Shown one piece after another: positions 50,278-59,575 of a stretch of DNA of 64,000 bases. Under the pieces are notes generated by a model that did not search any database, was not told where the DNA came from, and saw only the letters and a program-made list of their open reading frames with translations. Source of the stretch: Pectobacterium aroidearum (lineage in GTDB: Bacteria; Pseudomonadota; Gammaproteobacteria; Enterobacterales; Enterobacteriaceae); the NCBI RefSeq assembly GCF_041228105.1, contig NZ_CP166097.1:2666001-2730000 (forward strand), in the 5' to 3' direction. How positions within the stretch are numbered: the first letter of the stretch is position 1; each line of letters opens with the position of its first letter. Position numbers and translations under genes: made by a program.

Positions 50278-50547
50278 ATGTCACCTGAACATCAGGTTAA
50301 CGAAGAAAAGCGTCCTATTGACCGCCAGAGCTTATTAGTTGAAGCCAATGACATCATTAAACATCACGATGACTATTTGCATGGCATGGTCGCTGATAGC
50401 GTAGAACAAAAAAACGGCGTGCTGGTTTTTCGCGGTGAGTTTTTTCTCGATGAGAATGGAATGCCAACCTTAAAAAGCACTGCGGTATTTAACATGTTCA
50501 AGCATCTTGCACATGTTTTATCCGAAAAATATTATCTGATTGATTAA
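50278..50547 (+). CDS. yciN: DUF2498 protein YciN
   Basis: 89 residues, matching E. coli YciN along its length ([43 protein letters not shown]). Cytoplasmic, no known enzymatic motif; function uncharacterised. I use ATG 50278 with AGGAG eight bases upstream, rather than the in-frame GTG/ATG start seven codons earlier. Divergent from topA, convergent with sohB. Confidence 0.9.
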   Translation: MSPEHQVNEEKRPIDRQSLLVEANDIIKHHDDYLHGMVADSVEQKNGVLVFRGEFFLDENGMPTLKSTAVFNMFKHLAHVLSEKYYLID

Positions 50548-50551
50548 AAGC

Positions 50552-50576
50552 AAATGCCCGCGAACTGCGGGCATTT
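50552..50576. terminator. Bidirectional terminator between yciN and sohB
   Basis: AAATGCCCGC / GAACT / GCGGGCATTT. Confidence 0.85.
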
Positions 50577-50602
50577 GATCGTGTAGCGCTTAACTGGAGC
50601 GA

Positions 50603-51649
50603 TTACAACAGGGGCTTTGAACCACGTTGCCACCAGCGCAGCATCAGTCGTTCTGCGGTATCCCCAGCGCTGCCCGTCAGGCGATCCAACAGGCGTTTAC
50701 GGCGCGTATAGCGCACACTTAAGACTTCATGGCTGGCCATTTCAGCAATCAGCAGATCGTCACTGGTGCCAATGGCGTCAATCAATCCCAGATCTTTCGC
50801 CTGCGTGCCAAACCAGTGCTCTCCTGTCGCAACCGAATCAATATCTAACGAAGGGCGCATCTGCTGCACAAAATCCTTAAACAGCGTATGCGTGACATTC
50901 AGATCTTCGCGAAATTTCTCACGGCCTTGTTCGGTATTCTCACCAAACAGCGTCAACGTACGCTTGAATTCACCGGCGGTGTGCAGCTCAACATCAATGT
51001 CTTTGTTTTTCAGCAAACGGTGGAAATTGGGAATTTGTGCCACGACACCAATAGAACCCACAATCGCAAAAGGAGCCGCTACAATACGGTCAGCCACGCA
51101 GGCCATCATATAACCACCGCTGGCAGCCACTTTATCCACGGCGACGGTCAAACGCACACCGCCCTGACGTAAACGTTGTAATTGCGAAGCCGCTAGCCCA
51201 TAGCCGTGCACCACACCACCGGGGCTTTCGAGACGCAACAGCACTTCATCCTGCGGCTTCGCGACAGCCAGTACGGCGGAAATCTCTTCGCGCAGTGAAC
51301 TGACTTCGCCCGCATCCATACTGCCGTTGAAATCGAGAACGTACAGGCACGGTTTGACACTTTTCTCTTCACCACGTTTGGCGCGCTGTTTATCTTGCTT
51401 CGCGGTTTCTTTGTCTTTCTTCTTTTCTTGTTTCGATAGCAGCTTACGTTCGGTGTCGCTCATACAGGCAGTCTGCATTTCGCGCTGCATTTCCTGATAT
51501 TGCTCGCCCAGATTCGTGACCTGCAACTCACCTTTATGCTGGCGCTTACGCTGCGTCATCCCGAATGCCAGAACGACTAACGCACCAATAGCCACCACGA
51601 TAGTGAGTACCTTAGCCAGGAATAAACCGTACAGAGAAAGTAATTCCAC
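50603..51649 (-). CDS. sohB: Inner-membrane S49 serine protease SohB
   Basis: 348 residues. N-terminal membrane helix (LFLAKVLTIVVAIGALVVLAF), Lys/Glu-rich stalk, then a ClpP-like S49 domain: LDFNGSMDAGEV, LRLESPGGVVHGYG, and the Ser/Lys catalytic segment DKVAASGGYMMACVAD followed by GSIGVVAQIPN. Related to the SppA signal peptide peptidase. I put the start at GTG 51649 (AGGA nine bases upstream), which begins VELLSLYG like E. coli MELLSEYG; the in-frame ATGs further upstream add unconserved residues. Confidence 0.9.
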   Translation of the reverse strand: MELLSLYGLFLAKVLTIVVAIGALVVLAFGMTQRKRQHKGELQVTNLGEQYQEMQREMQTACMSDTERKLLSKQEKKKDKETAKQDKQRAKRGEEKSVKPCLYVLDFNGSMDAGEVSSLREEISAVLAVAKPQDEVLLRLESPGGVVHGYGLAASQLQRLRQGGVRLTVAVDKVAASGGYMMACVADRIVAAPFAIVGSIGVVAQIPNFHRLLKNKDIDVELHTAGEFKRTLTLFGENTEQGREKFREDLNVTHTLFKDFVQQMRPSLDIDSVATGEHWFGTQAKDLGLIDAIGTSDDLLIAEMASHEVLSVRYTRRKRLLDRLTGSAGDTAERLMLRWWQRGSKPLL

Positions 51650-52006
51650 AAACACCGTCCTCATTGACTGCGTATTAATTAATGTTGGTTTACTCACCAA
51701 CCGTGGCATTGACGTCGTGCGCCATACCCTTCCTATAACCTAACTGATGGCACGCAATATGGCGATGTTATTCCTGCGTTTTTTATGCCTATTGCTGTTT
51801 TTTACAACAGCACAGGGATAAATAGAGACAGTCTCATTGAAAACGTACGACATTTGAGGCATAACACCCCCATTCACCCTGCCCGGATGCGCCGTCATCT
51901 GGCGTTCTGAGCGGTACGCCCCGAAACATCTCGCCGTGCCGACACTCAATGGCAGGTTCATTATCTGAAGCGTGGCTGTTTTGCGCCACGGCAAGAGGAA
52001 TTCATT
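51650..52006. other. 357-bp divergent region sohB/yciK
   Basis: Apart from a 7-bp inverted repeat (TGCTGTT 51793-51799, AACAGCA 51806-51812) no regulatory site or gene was recognised. Confidence 0.5.
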
Positions 52007-52768
52007 GTGCATTACCAGCCTAAAATCGATTTACTGCAAAACCGCATCATTCTGATCACTGGTGCCGGTGACGGCATTGGCCGGGAAGCCGCGTTGACCT
52101 ACGCCCGCTACGGCGCACACGTCATTTTGTTAGGACGAACAGAAAGTAAACTTCAGGCGGTTAAACAGCAAATCGAGCAGGAACACGGTACGCCAGCACA
52201 CGTTGTGGTCTGCGATATGCTGGCCTTATCCTCCGCACAGTGCTTTCAACTGGCTGACGAACTGGCACAGGTTGTACCGCATCTGGACGGTGTTCTTCAC
52301 AACGCCGGGCTGCTCGGGGAAATCGTGCCTATCACACAGCAAACGCCAGAGATCTGGCATCAGGTTATGCAGGTTAACGTCAACGCCACCTTCATGCTGA
52401 CACAGGCGCTGCTGCCGCTGTTATTGAAATCATCTTGCGCGTCTCTGGTTTTCACCAGTTCGAGCGTAGGCCGCGAAGGTCGAGCTAGCTGGGGAGCTTA
52501 CTCCGTATCCAAGTTCGCGACAGAAGGCCTGATGCAAGTACTGGCAGAAGAATATCGCTCACAAAACCTGCGCGTGAATTGTATTAACCCCGGCGGAACG
52601 CGTACGGGAATGCGTGCATCGGCGTTCCCCAATGAAGATCCGATGAGGCTGAAAACGCCAGCAGATATTATGCCGCTGTATCTCTATCTGATGGGTGATG
52701 ACAGCCGCCGCAAGACGGGGATGAGTTTTGACGCACAGCCGGGCAGAAAAGCCGGTCCAGCCGAATAA
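52007..52768 (+). CDS. yciK: SDR-family oxidoreductase YciK
   Basis: 253 residues. Short-chain dehydrogenase: ITGAGDGIGREAAL (cofactor motif, about 18-31), NAG at about 97, catalytic Ser in TSSSVGREG and Tyr-x-x-x-Lys in YSVSK. Start GTG 52007 with GAGG nine bases upstream; the N-terminus MHYQPK matches the E. coli protein. Substrate unknown. btuR follows after 18 bases, as in E. coli, indicating an operon. Confidence 0.93.
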   Translation: MHYQPKIDLLQNRIILITGAGDGIGREAALTYARYGAHVILLGRTESKLQAVKQQIEQEHGTPAHVVVCDMLALSSAQCFQLADELAQVVPHLDGVLHNAGLLGEIVPITQQTPEIWHQVMQVNVNATFMLTQALLPLLLKSSCASLVFTSSSVGREGRASWGAYSVSKFATEGLMQVLAEEYRSQNLRVNCINPGGTRTGMRASAFPNEDPMRLKTPADIMPLYLYLMGDDSRRKTGMSFDAQPGRKAGPAE

Positions 52769-52786
52769 GAGAGCAGAACACGTACG

Positions 52787-53377
52787 ATGAGCGATGAACG
52801 CCACCAGCAGCGCCAGCAACGCCTGAAAGAAAAGGTCGACGCCCGTATTGCCGCCGCAAATGAAACGCGCGGTATCCTGATTGTCTTCACCGGTAACGGG
52901 AAAGGAAAAACCACGGCCGCGTTTGGCACCGTCACGCGGGCAATCGGCCACGGATTACGAGCAGGCGTGATCCAGTTTATCAAAGGCGAATGGCCAAACG
53001 GTGAGAAGAACCTGTTGCAACAGCACGGCGTGGAATTTCAGGTCATGTCGACCGGCTTTACCTGGGAGACGCAGAACCGTCAAACGGATACGGAAGCAGC
53101 GCAGCATGTCTGGCAGCATGGCAAACGAATGCTGGCCGATACACAGCTTGATCTCGTCGTGTTAGACGAACTGACGTATATGATTAGTTATGACTATCTG
53201 GATTTAAGTGACGTTGTCACTGAATTGAAGCAGCGCCCTGCCGGACAAACAGTCATTATTACTGGCCGTGGCTGCCATCGTGATTTGCTGGAAATGGCCG
53301 ATACCGTGACCGAAATGCGCCCTGTCAAGCATGCGTTTGATAACGGGATTCAGGCACAGCAAGGCATTGACTGGTAA
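52787..53377 (+). CDS. btuR: Corrinoid adenosyltransferase BtuR/CobO
   Basis: 196 residues. P-loop variant GNGKGKTTAAFGTVTRAIGHG (about residues 36-56) that binds ATP; LVVLDELTYMISYDYLD in the middle; GRGCHRDLLEMADTVTEM near the C-terminus. It transfers the 5'-deoxyadenosyl group to Co(I) corrinoids to form coenzyme B12 precursors. In an operon with yciK. Confidence 0.95.
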   Translation: MSDERHQQRQQRLKEKVDARIAAANETRGILIVFTGNGKGKTTAAFGTVTRAIGHGLRAGVIQFIKGEWPNGEKNLLQQHGVEFQVMSTGFTWETQNRQTDTEAAQHVWQHGKRMLADTQLDLVVLDELTYMISYDYLDLSDVVTELKQRPAGQTVIITGRGCHRDLLEMADTVTEMRPVKHAFDNGIQAQQGIDW

Positions 53378-53409
53378 AACCGCCATCAGTGAGAAAAGAA
53401 ATATCGTGA

Positions 53410-53438
53410 AATGAAAACGGGCAGCGCAAGCTGCCCGT
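53410..53438 (-). terminator. Rho-independent terminator of rluB
   Basis: ACGGGCAGC / GCAA / GCTGCCCGT; on the minus strand followed by TTTCATTTC. It also separates btuR from rluB. Confidence 0.75.
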
Positions 53439-53458
53439 GAAGCACAGAAATAATGGTA

Positions 53459-54343
53459 TTAGCCGTTGCGCTTCGGTTTCGGAGACGTACGGCGAGCCGG
53501 AGCGGTACTAATCTGGCTGTGACGTTTTACCGCACGACGGATTTGATTCGCTTTCACCCGACGACGTTCGCGCTCAACTGGCAGTTTCGATACCGTTTCT
53601 GCCGGAAGCTGCACCAGCTCACGCAGGTAATTCAGCTGTTCCAGCGGCATTTCTGCCCAGCCACCGCGCGGCAGACCTTTCGGCAGCGTAATATCGCCGT
53701 AGCGCACGCGAATCAGGCGGCTCACCTGCACGCCAACCGCTTCCCACAGACGGCGAACTTCACGGTTACGCCCTTCTGTCAGCGTCACGTTATACCACTG
53801 GTTCAGACCTTCACCGCCCTGATAGCGGATCGTACGGAACGACGCCGGGCCATCTTCCAACTGGACGCCTTTGCTCAGTTGTTTGATCTTTTCGTCATCC
53901 ACTTCACCGAAGACCCGCACGGCGTATTCACGCTCAACCTCACGGCTAGGATGCATCAGGCGATTGGCTAACTCACCGTCGGTCGTGAACAGCAGCAGAC
54001 CGGACGTGTTCACGTCGAGACGCCCTACCGCCACCCAGCGAGAGCCCTGAATTTTCGGCAGACGGTCAAACACCGTCGGGCGGCCATCAGGATCGTTGCG
54101 GGTACACAGTTCGCCTTCTGGTTTGTAATACACCAGCACGCGACACACGGTTTCTTCGGTTTCCTTAACGGTAACCACATGGCCATCAATACGGATTTTG
54201 GTGGCTTTCGTCACTTCAACGCGGTCGCCCAGTGTGGCAACTTTACCGTCAACGCTGACGCGTCCAGCCTGAATGATACCTTCAATTTCGCGGCGTGAGC
54301 CATGTCCGGCGCGCGCCAGAACTTTTTGTAACTTTTCGCTCAT
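53459..54343 (-). CDS. rluB: 23S rRNA pseudouridine(2605) synthase RluB
   Basis: 294 residues. An S4 RNA-binding domain at the N-terminus ([21 protein letters not shown]), then a RsuA-type catalytic domain with the active Asp in [22 protein letters not shown]-like [19 protein letters not shown], and a Lys/Arg-rich C-terminal RNA-binding tail. Modifies U2605 of 23S rRNA. The ATG at 54343 begins the conserved N-terminus; an earlier in-frame start adds 15 unconserved residues. Follows yciO. Confidence 0.94.
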   Translation of the reverse strand: MSEKLQKVLARAGHGSRREIEGIIQAGRVSVDGKVATLGDRVEVTKATKIRIDGHVVTVKETEETVCRVLVYYKPEGELCTRNDPDGRPTVFDRLPKIQGSRWVAVGRLDVNTSGLLLFTTDGELANRLMHPSREVEREYAVRVFGEVDDEKIKQLSKGVQLEDGPASFRTIRYQGGEGLNQWYNVTLTEGRNREVRRLWEAVGVQVSRLIRVRYGDITLPKGLPRGGWAEMPLEQLNYLRELVQLPAETVSKLPVERERRRVKANQIRRAVKRHSQISTAPARRTSPKPKRNG

Positions 54344-54507
54344 TGAGCAACCTCTAGTGTCGCCTTCCCAGGCGTCGGGGGGAGTCATAACCGCCGATAA
54401 AATTCAGCAAGTTACGTAAAAATCGTTCGTAGTATTCAATGCTGGCGCGATTATACCGATCTTCGCGCCATTTGTATTCCCATTGTTACAACCTGTCGCA
54501 GCGTCTT

Positions 54508-55128
54508 CTATAAGAACGGCGTTACATCGCCAGTGCCTTCGCGGGCAACGCGCGGTGCGGATTCAGTCAGGTCGATAACCGTTGTCGGCTGTTGACCCAG
54601 AGAGCCACCGTGAATAATCAAATCCACCTGTTTTCCCAATCTTTCCTGAATTTCTTCGGGATCGGACTCGGCGAAATCATTTCCCGGCAACATCAGCGTT
54701 GTCGACATCAACGGTTCATTCAACGCGGCCAGCAGTTCCAACGCAATGGGATTGGACGGCACGCGCAGGCCGATGGTTTTACGCTTTTCGTTCATTAAGC
54801 GGCGAGGGACTTCTTTTGTCGCTTTCAGAATGAAGGTGTAGTTGCCCGGCGTATTATTTTTAATTAACCGGAAAGCCGCGTTATCAACATGGGCATACGT
54901 AGAGAGTTCGGACAAATCGCGGCACATCAACGTGAAGTTATGATCGCTACCCAGATCGCGAATCCGGCAGATACGTTCCAGCGCGTTCTTTTCGCCCAAC
55001 ATACAGCCCAACGCATAACCGGAATCCGTGGGATAAACAATCACCCCACCTTTATGCAGAAACTCCACCGATTGGTTGATCAATCGCGGCTGCGGATTCT
55101 GCGGGTGAATATAGAAAAACTGGCTCAT
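54508..55128 (-). CDS. yciO: Sua5/YciO/YrdC-family protein YciO
   Basis: 206 residues. YrdC-like dsRNA/nucleotide-binding fold: VYPTDSGYALGCMLG (about 32-46), RDLGSDHNFTLMCRDLSE, GLRVPSNPIALELL and DLIIHGG. YrdC/Sua5 make threonylcarbamoyl-AMP for t6A; the YciO branch lacks the same in vivo role and its function is unclear. Conserved position between rluB and the trp region. The next gene leftward is rluB; to its right a foreign gene (55408-56166) intervenes before rnm. Confidence 0.92.
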   Translation of the reverse strand: MSQFFYIHPQNPQPRLINQSVEFLHKGGVIVYPTDSGYALGCMLGEKNALERICRIRDLGSDHNFTLMCRDLSELSTYAHVDNAAFRLIKNNTPGNYTFILKATKEVPRRLMNEKRKTIGLRVPSNPIALELLAALNEPLMSTTLMLPGNDFAESDPEEIQERLGKQVDLIIHGGSLGQQPTTVIDLTESAPRVAREGTGDVTPFL

Positions 55129-55326
55129 GACCCTACCTCATACGTCTGACATTTCGCGGCGTTGTGCACCCTGACCGCGCATCATACAACATCGTAACAA
55201 TACTCCCGAACCTCAACCGTGCGCATCGTACAATGCGTTCACGTCGGTGACAAAGTCCGAATGTCCCATCTTCTAACTGACTATTGTAGAACGTGTTTAC
55301 TGTAAAAAAATTTATTTTATTCAGTC

Positions 55327-55355
55327 GGAACTCACCCGCCCGGTTTTACTACTCA
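55327..55355 (+). promoter_or_regulatory. Candidate HrpL (hrp) box
   Basis: GGAACT (55327-55332), exactly 16 bases, then CTACTCA (55349-55355). The HrpL consensus is GGAACC-N15/16-CCACNNA; each half differs by one C-to-T change, and the spacing fits. It ends 52 bases before the ATG of the gene at 55408, a usual distance for hrp genes. Confidence 0.65.
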
Positions 55356-55407
55356 TAGATATTGGGTAACGCATAAAACCATTAACTTGTTTTAAAAAGG
55401 ACATACC

Positions 55408-56166
55408 ATGTTTATCCGCGCTTCACACCCTGCACAAGCAAGCGCATCTTCAGATATTGCTAATATTGTACGCACCTCTGATTTATCAAAGGGTTCACTT
55501 CAGGCGATGAAGGACTTCAAGTCGAATCCGGAGAGATTTTTGGCGCAAAATATCTTGGATATATCAGGCGTAATGAAGAGTAATGATCGAACGAGCACTA
55601 CCTCCATGCTCAATGATGTTCTTAAAAAAGGGTATTTCGCCTTCATTCCATCCGAAAATGGAAATAGTAAATTTCATCTCAAACCCGTCAATGTTTCCAC
55701 GGTGGCAGAGGCAGAAAATGTCATTTACGCACACTGGATCCCGTTCAAGAGCGGTAATGTCACGCCTGGATATACAGATATTCCGAAAATTCCACATCAT
55801 GCGCCACGTGACGACAGTGCGATTTTTGCCTTTACGCCCGGCATGAATGGATGCGCGTTAGAAGTGAGAGAACATCCCACTCGCGATAATTATTATCGAA
55901 TTTTTCATAATCAGCATCCAACCAGCCAGGTACAGACGGACCTTATTGACGAAATCGCAGGCAGCAAAGTCGATGCCTTTACTGAAAGTGAATATTTTCA
56001 GCACAATAATGCTTTATTAATGCCTGTCGCGGCTAACATCATGCATTTTGATAACAGACAGGGCGGATGGGCATTTATCAGCCAGCCTCAGGGCATCAAC
56101 ATGCACAACAATGCAGTTGAAAGAATGTCCAACAGCAATATTATTTTCAGGTATATGACTGAGTAA
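55408..56166 (+). CDS. Candidate type III effector with CNF1/BLF1-like Cys-His site
   Basis: 252 residues, AAAGGA ribosome binding site, no signal peptide or membrane segment. N-terminus (MFIRASHPAQAS) has Ile at position 3, no Asp/Glu in the first 15 residues, and 8 Ser in the first 50, all rules for type III export signals in plant pathogens. The body has HWIPFKSGN at 109-117, then AFTPGMNGCALEV with Cys149, the only Cys in the protein, and NYYRIFHNQ with His167. A Gly-Cys on a strand and a His about 12-18 residues on is the site of CNF1- and BLF1-type deamidases, so a similar enzyme is inferred. About 42% GC in six sampled lines (genome about 50-52%). It sits alone between yciO and rnm, conserved neighbours in E. 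coli, under a HrpL box. I do not recognise a named effector. Cysteine hydrolase of another fold is the main alternative. Confidence 0.7.
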   Translation: MFIRASHPAQASASSDIANIVRTSDLSKGSLQAMKDFKSNPERFLAQNILDISGVMKSNDRTSTTSMLNDVLKKGYFAFIPSENGNSKFHLKPVNVSTVAEAENVIYAHWIPFKSGNVTPGYTDIPKIPHHAPRDDSAIFAFTPGMNGCALEVREHPTRDNYYRIFHNQHPTSQVQTDLIDEIAGSKVDAFTESEYFQHNNALLMPVAANIMHFDNRQGGWAFISQPQGINMHNNAVERMSNSNIIFRYMTE

Positions 56167-56197
56167 CGCACGCGGTTATTCAGAGAACAGGCCAGCG

Positions 56198-57082
56198 TTA
56201 ATTTACCAATACGGGATGATGCCAAACAGGTTCGACATCGGCAGGCAACCACAGTTTGCGCCCCAGTTCAATCCAGGCGCACGGCAAATGGAAATCCGAA
56301 CCTTGCGATGCCATCAGGTTGAAATCTCGCGCATAGCGCCCCAACTGCGTCCGTTCATCCGGGGCCTGTTGGCATTGCGCCACTTCCATCGCGATCCCGC
56401 CGCTTTCAGTAAATGTGGCCAGCAGGCGTTTTAGCCATTTAGCCGTCAGATCGTAGCGCCCGGGATGTGCCAATACCGACACGCCGCCGGATTGATGAAT
56501 GGCATCGATTGCTTGCGGGATGCTGCACCACTGCGGCGGCACGTAGCCGGTTTTACCTTTCGCCAGATATTTTTTGAACACCTGATTCATATTTGCCGCG
56601 ATGCCCAGCTCAATCAGATAACGCGCAAAATGCGCCCGCGTAATCTGTCCTCCCGTTGCCAGACGTTGTGCACCGGCTAGCGCATCGGGAATGCGGGCTT
56701 TTTCCAGTCGAACCGCAATTTGCTCCGCCCGGTTCTGCCGACATTCTGCCTGCCGTTGCAGTAATCCCGTTAACGCCGGATGGGTTATATCCATCCCAAG
56801 CCCGACAATATGGATCTCATGGTTTTCCCACAGCGTGGAGATCTCCACACCGGGGATCAGCCTCAACGGCAGCGCCTGCTGCGCAATCGCCTGCTGGGCT
56901 TCTTTAAGCCCACGGGTCGTATCGTGATCGGTAATCGCCAGCACGCTCACCCGCATGTCTATCGCCCGGTTGACAAGCGCTGTCGGCGTTAACACGCCAT
57001 CAGACGCCGTGGTGTGGCTATGCAGATCATACAGTGGGAATGACGCTATCGGTTGGGAATCTTCTGGCACAAGCCTATCCAT
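56198..57082 (-). CDS. rnm: PHP-domain 5'-3' exoribonuclease Rnm (RNase AM, YciV/TrpH)
   Basis: About 294 residues. PHP phosphoesterase motifs: YDLHSHTTASDGV near residue 20, ITDHDTT, GVEISTLWENHEIHIVGL, LAHPGRYD and a C-terminal GSDFH, together the metal-binding centre. RNase AM matures the 5' ends of 23S, 16S and 5S rRNA and degrades short RNA. The family begins a few residues before YDLHSH; I use ATG 57082, and a TTG two codons earlier is possible. It lies next to the trp region, as in E. coli, and is convergent with the effector-like gene. Confidence 0.9.
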   Translation of the reverse strand: MDRLVPEDSQPIASFPLYDLHSHTTASDGVLTPTALVNRAIDMRVSVLAITDHDTTRGLKEAQQAIAQQALPLRLIPGVEISTLWENHEIHIVGLGMDITHPALTGLLQRQAECRQNRAEQIAVRLEKARIPDALAGAQRLATGGQITRAHFARYLIELGIAANMNQVFKKYLAKGKTGYVPPQWCSIPQAIDAIHQSGGVSVLAHPGRYDLTAKWLKRLLATFTESGGIAMEVAQCQQAPDERTQLGRYARDFNLMASQGSDFHLPCAWIELGRKLWLPADVEPVWHHPVLVN

Positions 57083-57180
57083 TAACAAGAATCATGCGAA
57101 GGCCGCATGATGCCATTAATAGCAAGCAAATGGTAATGCCCGCCATTTTCCTGAGTAATAAAATAATCATATTGCAGGTG

Positions 57181-57214
57181 TTGACATTTCATCGCCGAAC
57201 CAGTTAACTAGTAC
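57181..57214 (+). promoter_or_regulatory. trp promoter and TrpR operator
   Basis: -35 TTGACA (57181-57186) and -10 TTAACT (57204-57209) with 17 bases between. The operator GAACCAGTTAACTAGTAC (57197-57214) overlaps the -10 and matches the TrpR palindrome with two changes in the left half. Layout is as in E. coli. Confidence 0.92.
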
Positions 57215-57260
57215 ACAAGCTCAGCGCAGTAATCCGAACACAAACAGCGAGATGATGATA

Positions 57261-57323
57261 ATGGCAACGCAGAAAATGATGAAGCATGGTTGGTGGCGCT
57301 CTTCCCTATCGCGGGTGGACTAA
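57261..57323 (+). CDS. trpL: trp operon leader peptide TrpL
   Basis: 20-codon frame (MATQKMMKHGWWRSSLSRVD) with tandem Trp codons at 57291-57296, as used in attenuation. ATGs at 57252 and 57255 are in frame; 57261 has GAG nine bases upstream. Stalling at the Trp codons should let an antiterminator form against the terminator at 57362. Confidence 0.88.
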   Translation: MATQKMMKHGWWRSSLSRVD

Positions 57324-57361
57324 TCACGCATCGCTGTTATCACACATGCAGATATTCCCAG

Positions 57362-57390
57362 GCCCGCTTAACTAAGCGGGCTTTTTATTT
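57362..57390 (+). terminator. trp attenuator terminator
   Basis: GCCCGCTT / AACT / AAGCGGGC, then TTTTTATTT; 39 bases after the leader stop codon, 31 bases before trpE. Confidence 0.92.
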
Positions 57391-57420
57391 GATGGGCACA
57401 ACATTAAACGGGTAGCAAGA

Positions 57421-58983
57421 ATGCAAACAACACAACCTAAACTGGAACTGCTGCGTACCGAGGCCGTTTACCGTAACGACCCCAGCGCCATCTTCCATCA
57501 GCTCTGCGGTGCCAGACCTGCCACGTTGCTGTTAGAGTCGGCTGAAATCGACAGTAAGGAAAACCTGAAAAGCCTTTTAATCGTTGATAGCGCGCTACGC
57601 ATTACTGCGCTGGGCCAGCACGTTTCCATTCAGGCATTAACGGCGAACGGTGCCAGCCTCCTGCCGCTTCTGGATGCCGCACTGCCAGCAGAAATTATTA
57701 ATCAACCACGTCCGAACGGTCGTGAACTCACTTTTCCACTGGCAGACGTCATGCAAGATGAAGATGCTCGTCTGCGTTCGCTGTCGGTCTTTGATGCCTT
57801 ACGCCAGATTCTGACGCTGGTTGCCAGCCCGGCAGAGGGGCGTGAGGCCATGTTCCTCGGTGGCCTGTTTGCCTACGATTTAGTCGCTGGGTTTGAAGCC
57901 TTACCCACGCTGAGCCAACAACAACGCTGTCCAGACTTTTGCTTCTATCTGGCAGAAACACTGCTGGTGCTCGATCACCAAAAACGCGTGACCGCGCTGC
58001 AAGCCAGCCTGTTTACGCCGAACCACAGCGAAAAGCAGCGGCTGCAACAGCGTCTGGAACAGCTACAGTTTCAGCTTACCCAGCCCGCTCCCGCACTGCC
58101 GCGTCAGTCCATCGAGAATATGACGTTAAGCTGCAATCAGAGCGATGAAGCCTTCGGCGAGGTTGTCAGCCAGATGCAGGAAGCCATCCGCATCGGTGAA
58201 ATTTTCCAGGTCGTGCCGTCACGCCGTTTTTCTCTGCCGTGTCCTTCACCGCTGGCCGCTTACCAAACGCTGAAAGATAACAACCCGAGTCCTTACATGT
58301 TTTACATGCAGGATCAGGACTTCACGCTGTTCGGCGCCTCGCCGGAAAGCTCACTGAAATACGATGCCGACAGCCGCCAAATCGAAATTTACCCGATTGC
58401 AGGTACCCGCCCGCGTGGTCGCCGCGCCGATGGTTCGCTGGATCGCGATCTCGATAGCCGTATTGAGTTGGAAATGCGTACCGACCATAAAGAGCTGGCT
58501 GAACATCTGATGTTGGTGGATTTAGCCCGTAACGATCTGGCGCGCATCTGTCAGCCCGGCAGCCGTTACGTTGCCGATCTGACCAAAGTTGACCGCTATT
58601 CCTTCGTCATGCATTTGGTCTCTCGCGTGGTGGGGACGCTGCGTGAAGATCTGGATGTCCTGCACGCCTACCGCGCCTGCATGAATATGGGCACGCTGAG
58701 CGGTGCGCCGAAAGTTCGGGCAATGCAGTTGATTGCCGAGAGTGAGAAAACTCGCCGCGGTAGCTACGGCGGCGCGGTGGGCTACTTCACCGCTCACGGC
58801 GATCTGGATACCTGCATCGTGATTCGCTCCGCCTATGTCGAAGACGGTATTGCCACCGTTCAGGCGGGTGCGGGCGTGGTTCTGGATTCCAACCCTCAGG
58901 CTGAAGCCGACGAAACGCGTAATAAAGCCCGGGCCGTACTGCGAGCGATTGCCAGTGCGCACCATGCAAAGGAGATTTTCTGA
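57421..58983 (+). CDS. trpE: Anthranilate synthase component I TrpE
   Basis: 520 residues. Converts chorismate to anthranilate with ammonia from TrpG. The N-terminal feedback-binding segment [20 protein letters not shown] (the Ser in LLES is the site known in Salmonella to bind Trp) is intact, and so is the catalytic core ([61 protein letters not shown]). It overlaps trpG by one base (TGATG). Confidence 0.97.
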   Translation: MQTTQPKLELLRTEAVYRNDPSAIFHQLCGARPATLLLESAEIDSKENLKSLLIVDSALRITALGQHVSIQALTANGASLLPLLDAALPAEIINQPRPNGRELTFPLADVMQDEDARLRSLSVFDALRQILTLVASPAEGREAMFLGGLFAYDLVAGFEALPTLSQQQRCPDFCFYLAETLLVLDHQKRVTALQASLFTPNHSEKQRLQQRLEQLQFQLTQPAPALPRQSIENMTLSCNQSDEAFGEVVSQMQEAIRIGEIFQVVPSRRFSLPCPSPLAAYQTLKDNNPSPYMFYMQDQDFTLFGASPESSLKYDADSRQIEIYPIAGTRPRGRRADGSLDRDLDSRIELEMRTDHKELAEHLMLVDLARNDLARICQPGSRYVADLTKVDRYSFVMHLVSRVVGTLREDLDVLHAYRACMNMGTLSGAPKVRAMQLIAESEKTRRGSYGGAVGYFTAHGDLDTCIVIRSAYVEDGIATVQAGAGVVLDSNPQAEADETRNKARAVLRAIASAHHAKEIF

Positions 58984-59561
58984 TGGCCGACATCCTGCTG
59001 CTCGATAATATCGACTCATTCACCTACAACCTGGTGGATCAACTGCGTGCCAGCGGTCATCAGGTCGTGATTTACCGTAACCATCTGCCTGCCGATGTGA
59101 TCATCGCGCGATTACAGCAAATGGAAAAACCGATTCTGATGCTCTCCCCCGGCCCCGGTACGCCAGCCGAAGCGGGCTGTATGCCGGAACTACTTCAGCG
59201 TCTGCGCGGTCAGTTGCCGATTATCGGTATTTGCCTCGGCCATCAGGCCATTGTAGAAGCCTATGGCGGCCATGTCGGTCAGGCAGGCGAAATCCTGCAC
59301 GGCAAAGCGTCTGCCATCGACCATGATGCCAGCGGCATGTTTAGCGGTTTGCCGCATCCATTACCGGTCGCCCGCTACCACTCGCTGGTCGGCAGCAGTA
59401 TTCCTTCTACGCTGACCGTCAACGCACACTTCAACACGATGGTGATGGCCGTGCGTAACGACGCCGATCGCGTCTGCGGTTTCCAATTCCACCCGGAGTC
59501 GATCCTGACCACGCACGGTGCTCGACTACTGGAACAAACGCTGGACTGGGCGCTGGCTTAA
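58983..59561 (+). CDS. trpG: Anthranilate synthase component II TrpG (glutamine amidotransferase)
   Basis: 192 residues. Class I glutamine amidotransferase: [13 protein letters not shown], catalytic Cys in GICLGHQAI, and His-Glu of the triad in [13 protein letters not shown]. In E. coli this domain is fused to TrpD; here it is a free gene, as known for Serratia and other Pectobacteriaceae-like enterics. Stop TAA ends 14 bases before trpD. Confidence 0.95.
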   Translation: MADILLLDNIDSFTYNLVDQLRASGHQVVIYRNHLPADVIIARLQQMEKPILMLSPGPGTPAEAGCMPELLQRLRGQLPIIGICLGHQAIVEAYGGHVGQAGEILHGKASAIDHDASGMFSGLPHPLPVARYHSLVGSSIPSTLTVNAHFNTMVMAVRNDADRVCGFQFHPESILTTHGARLLEQTLDWALA

Positions 59562-59575
59562 CGAGGGATACGATT

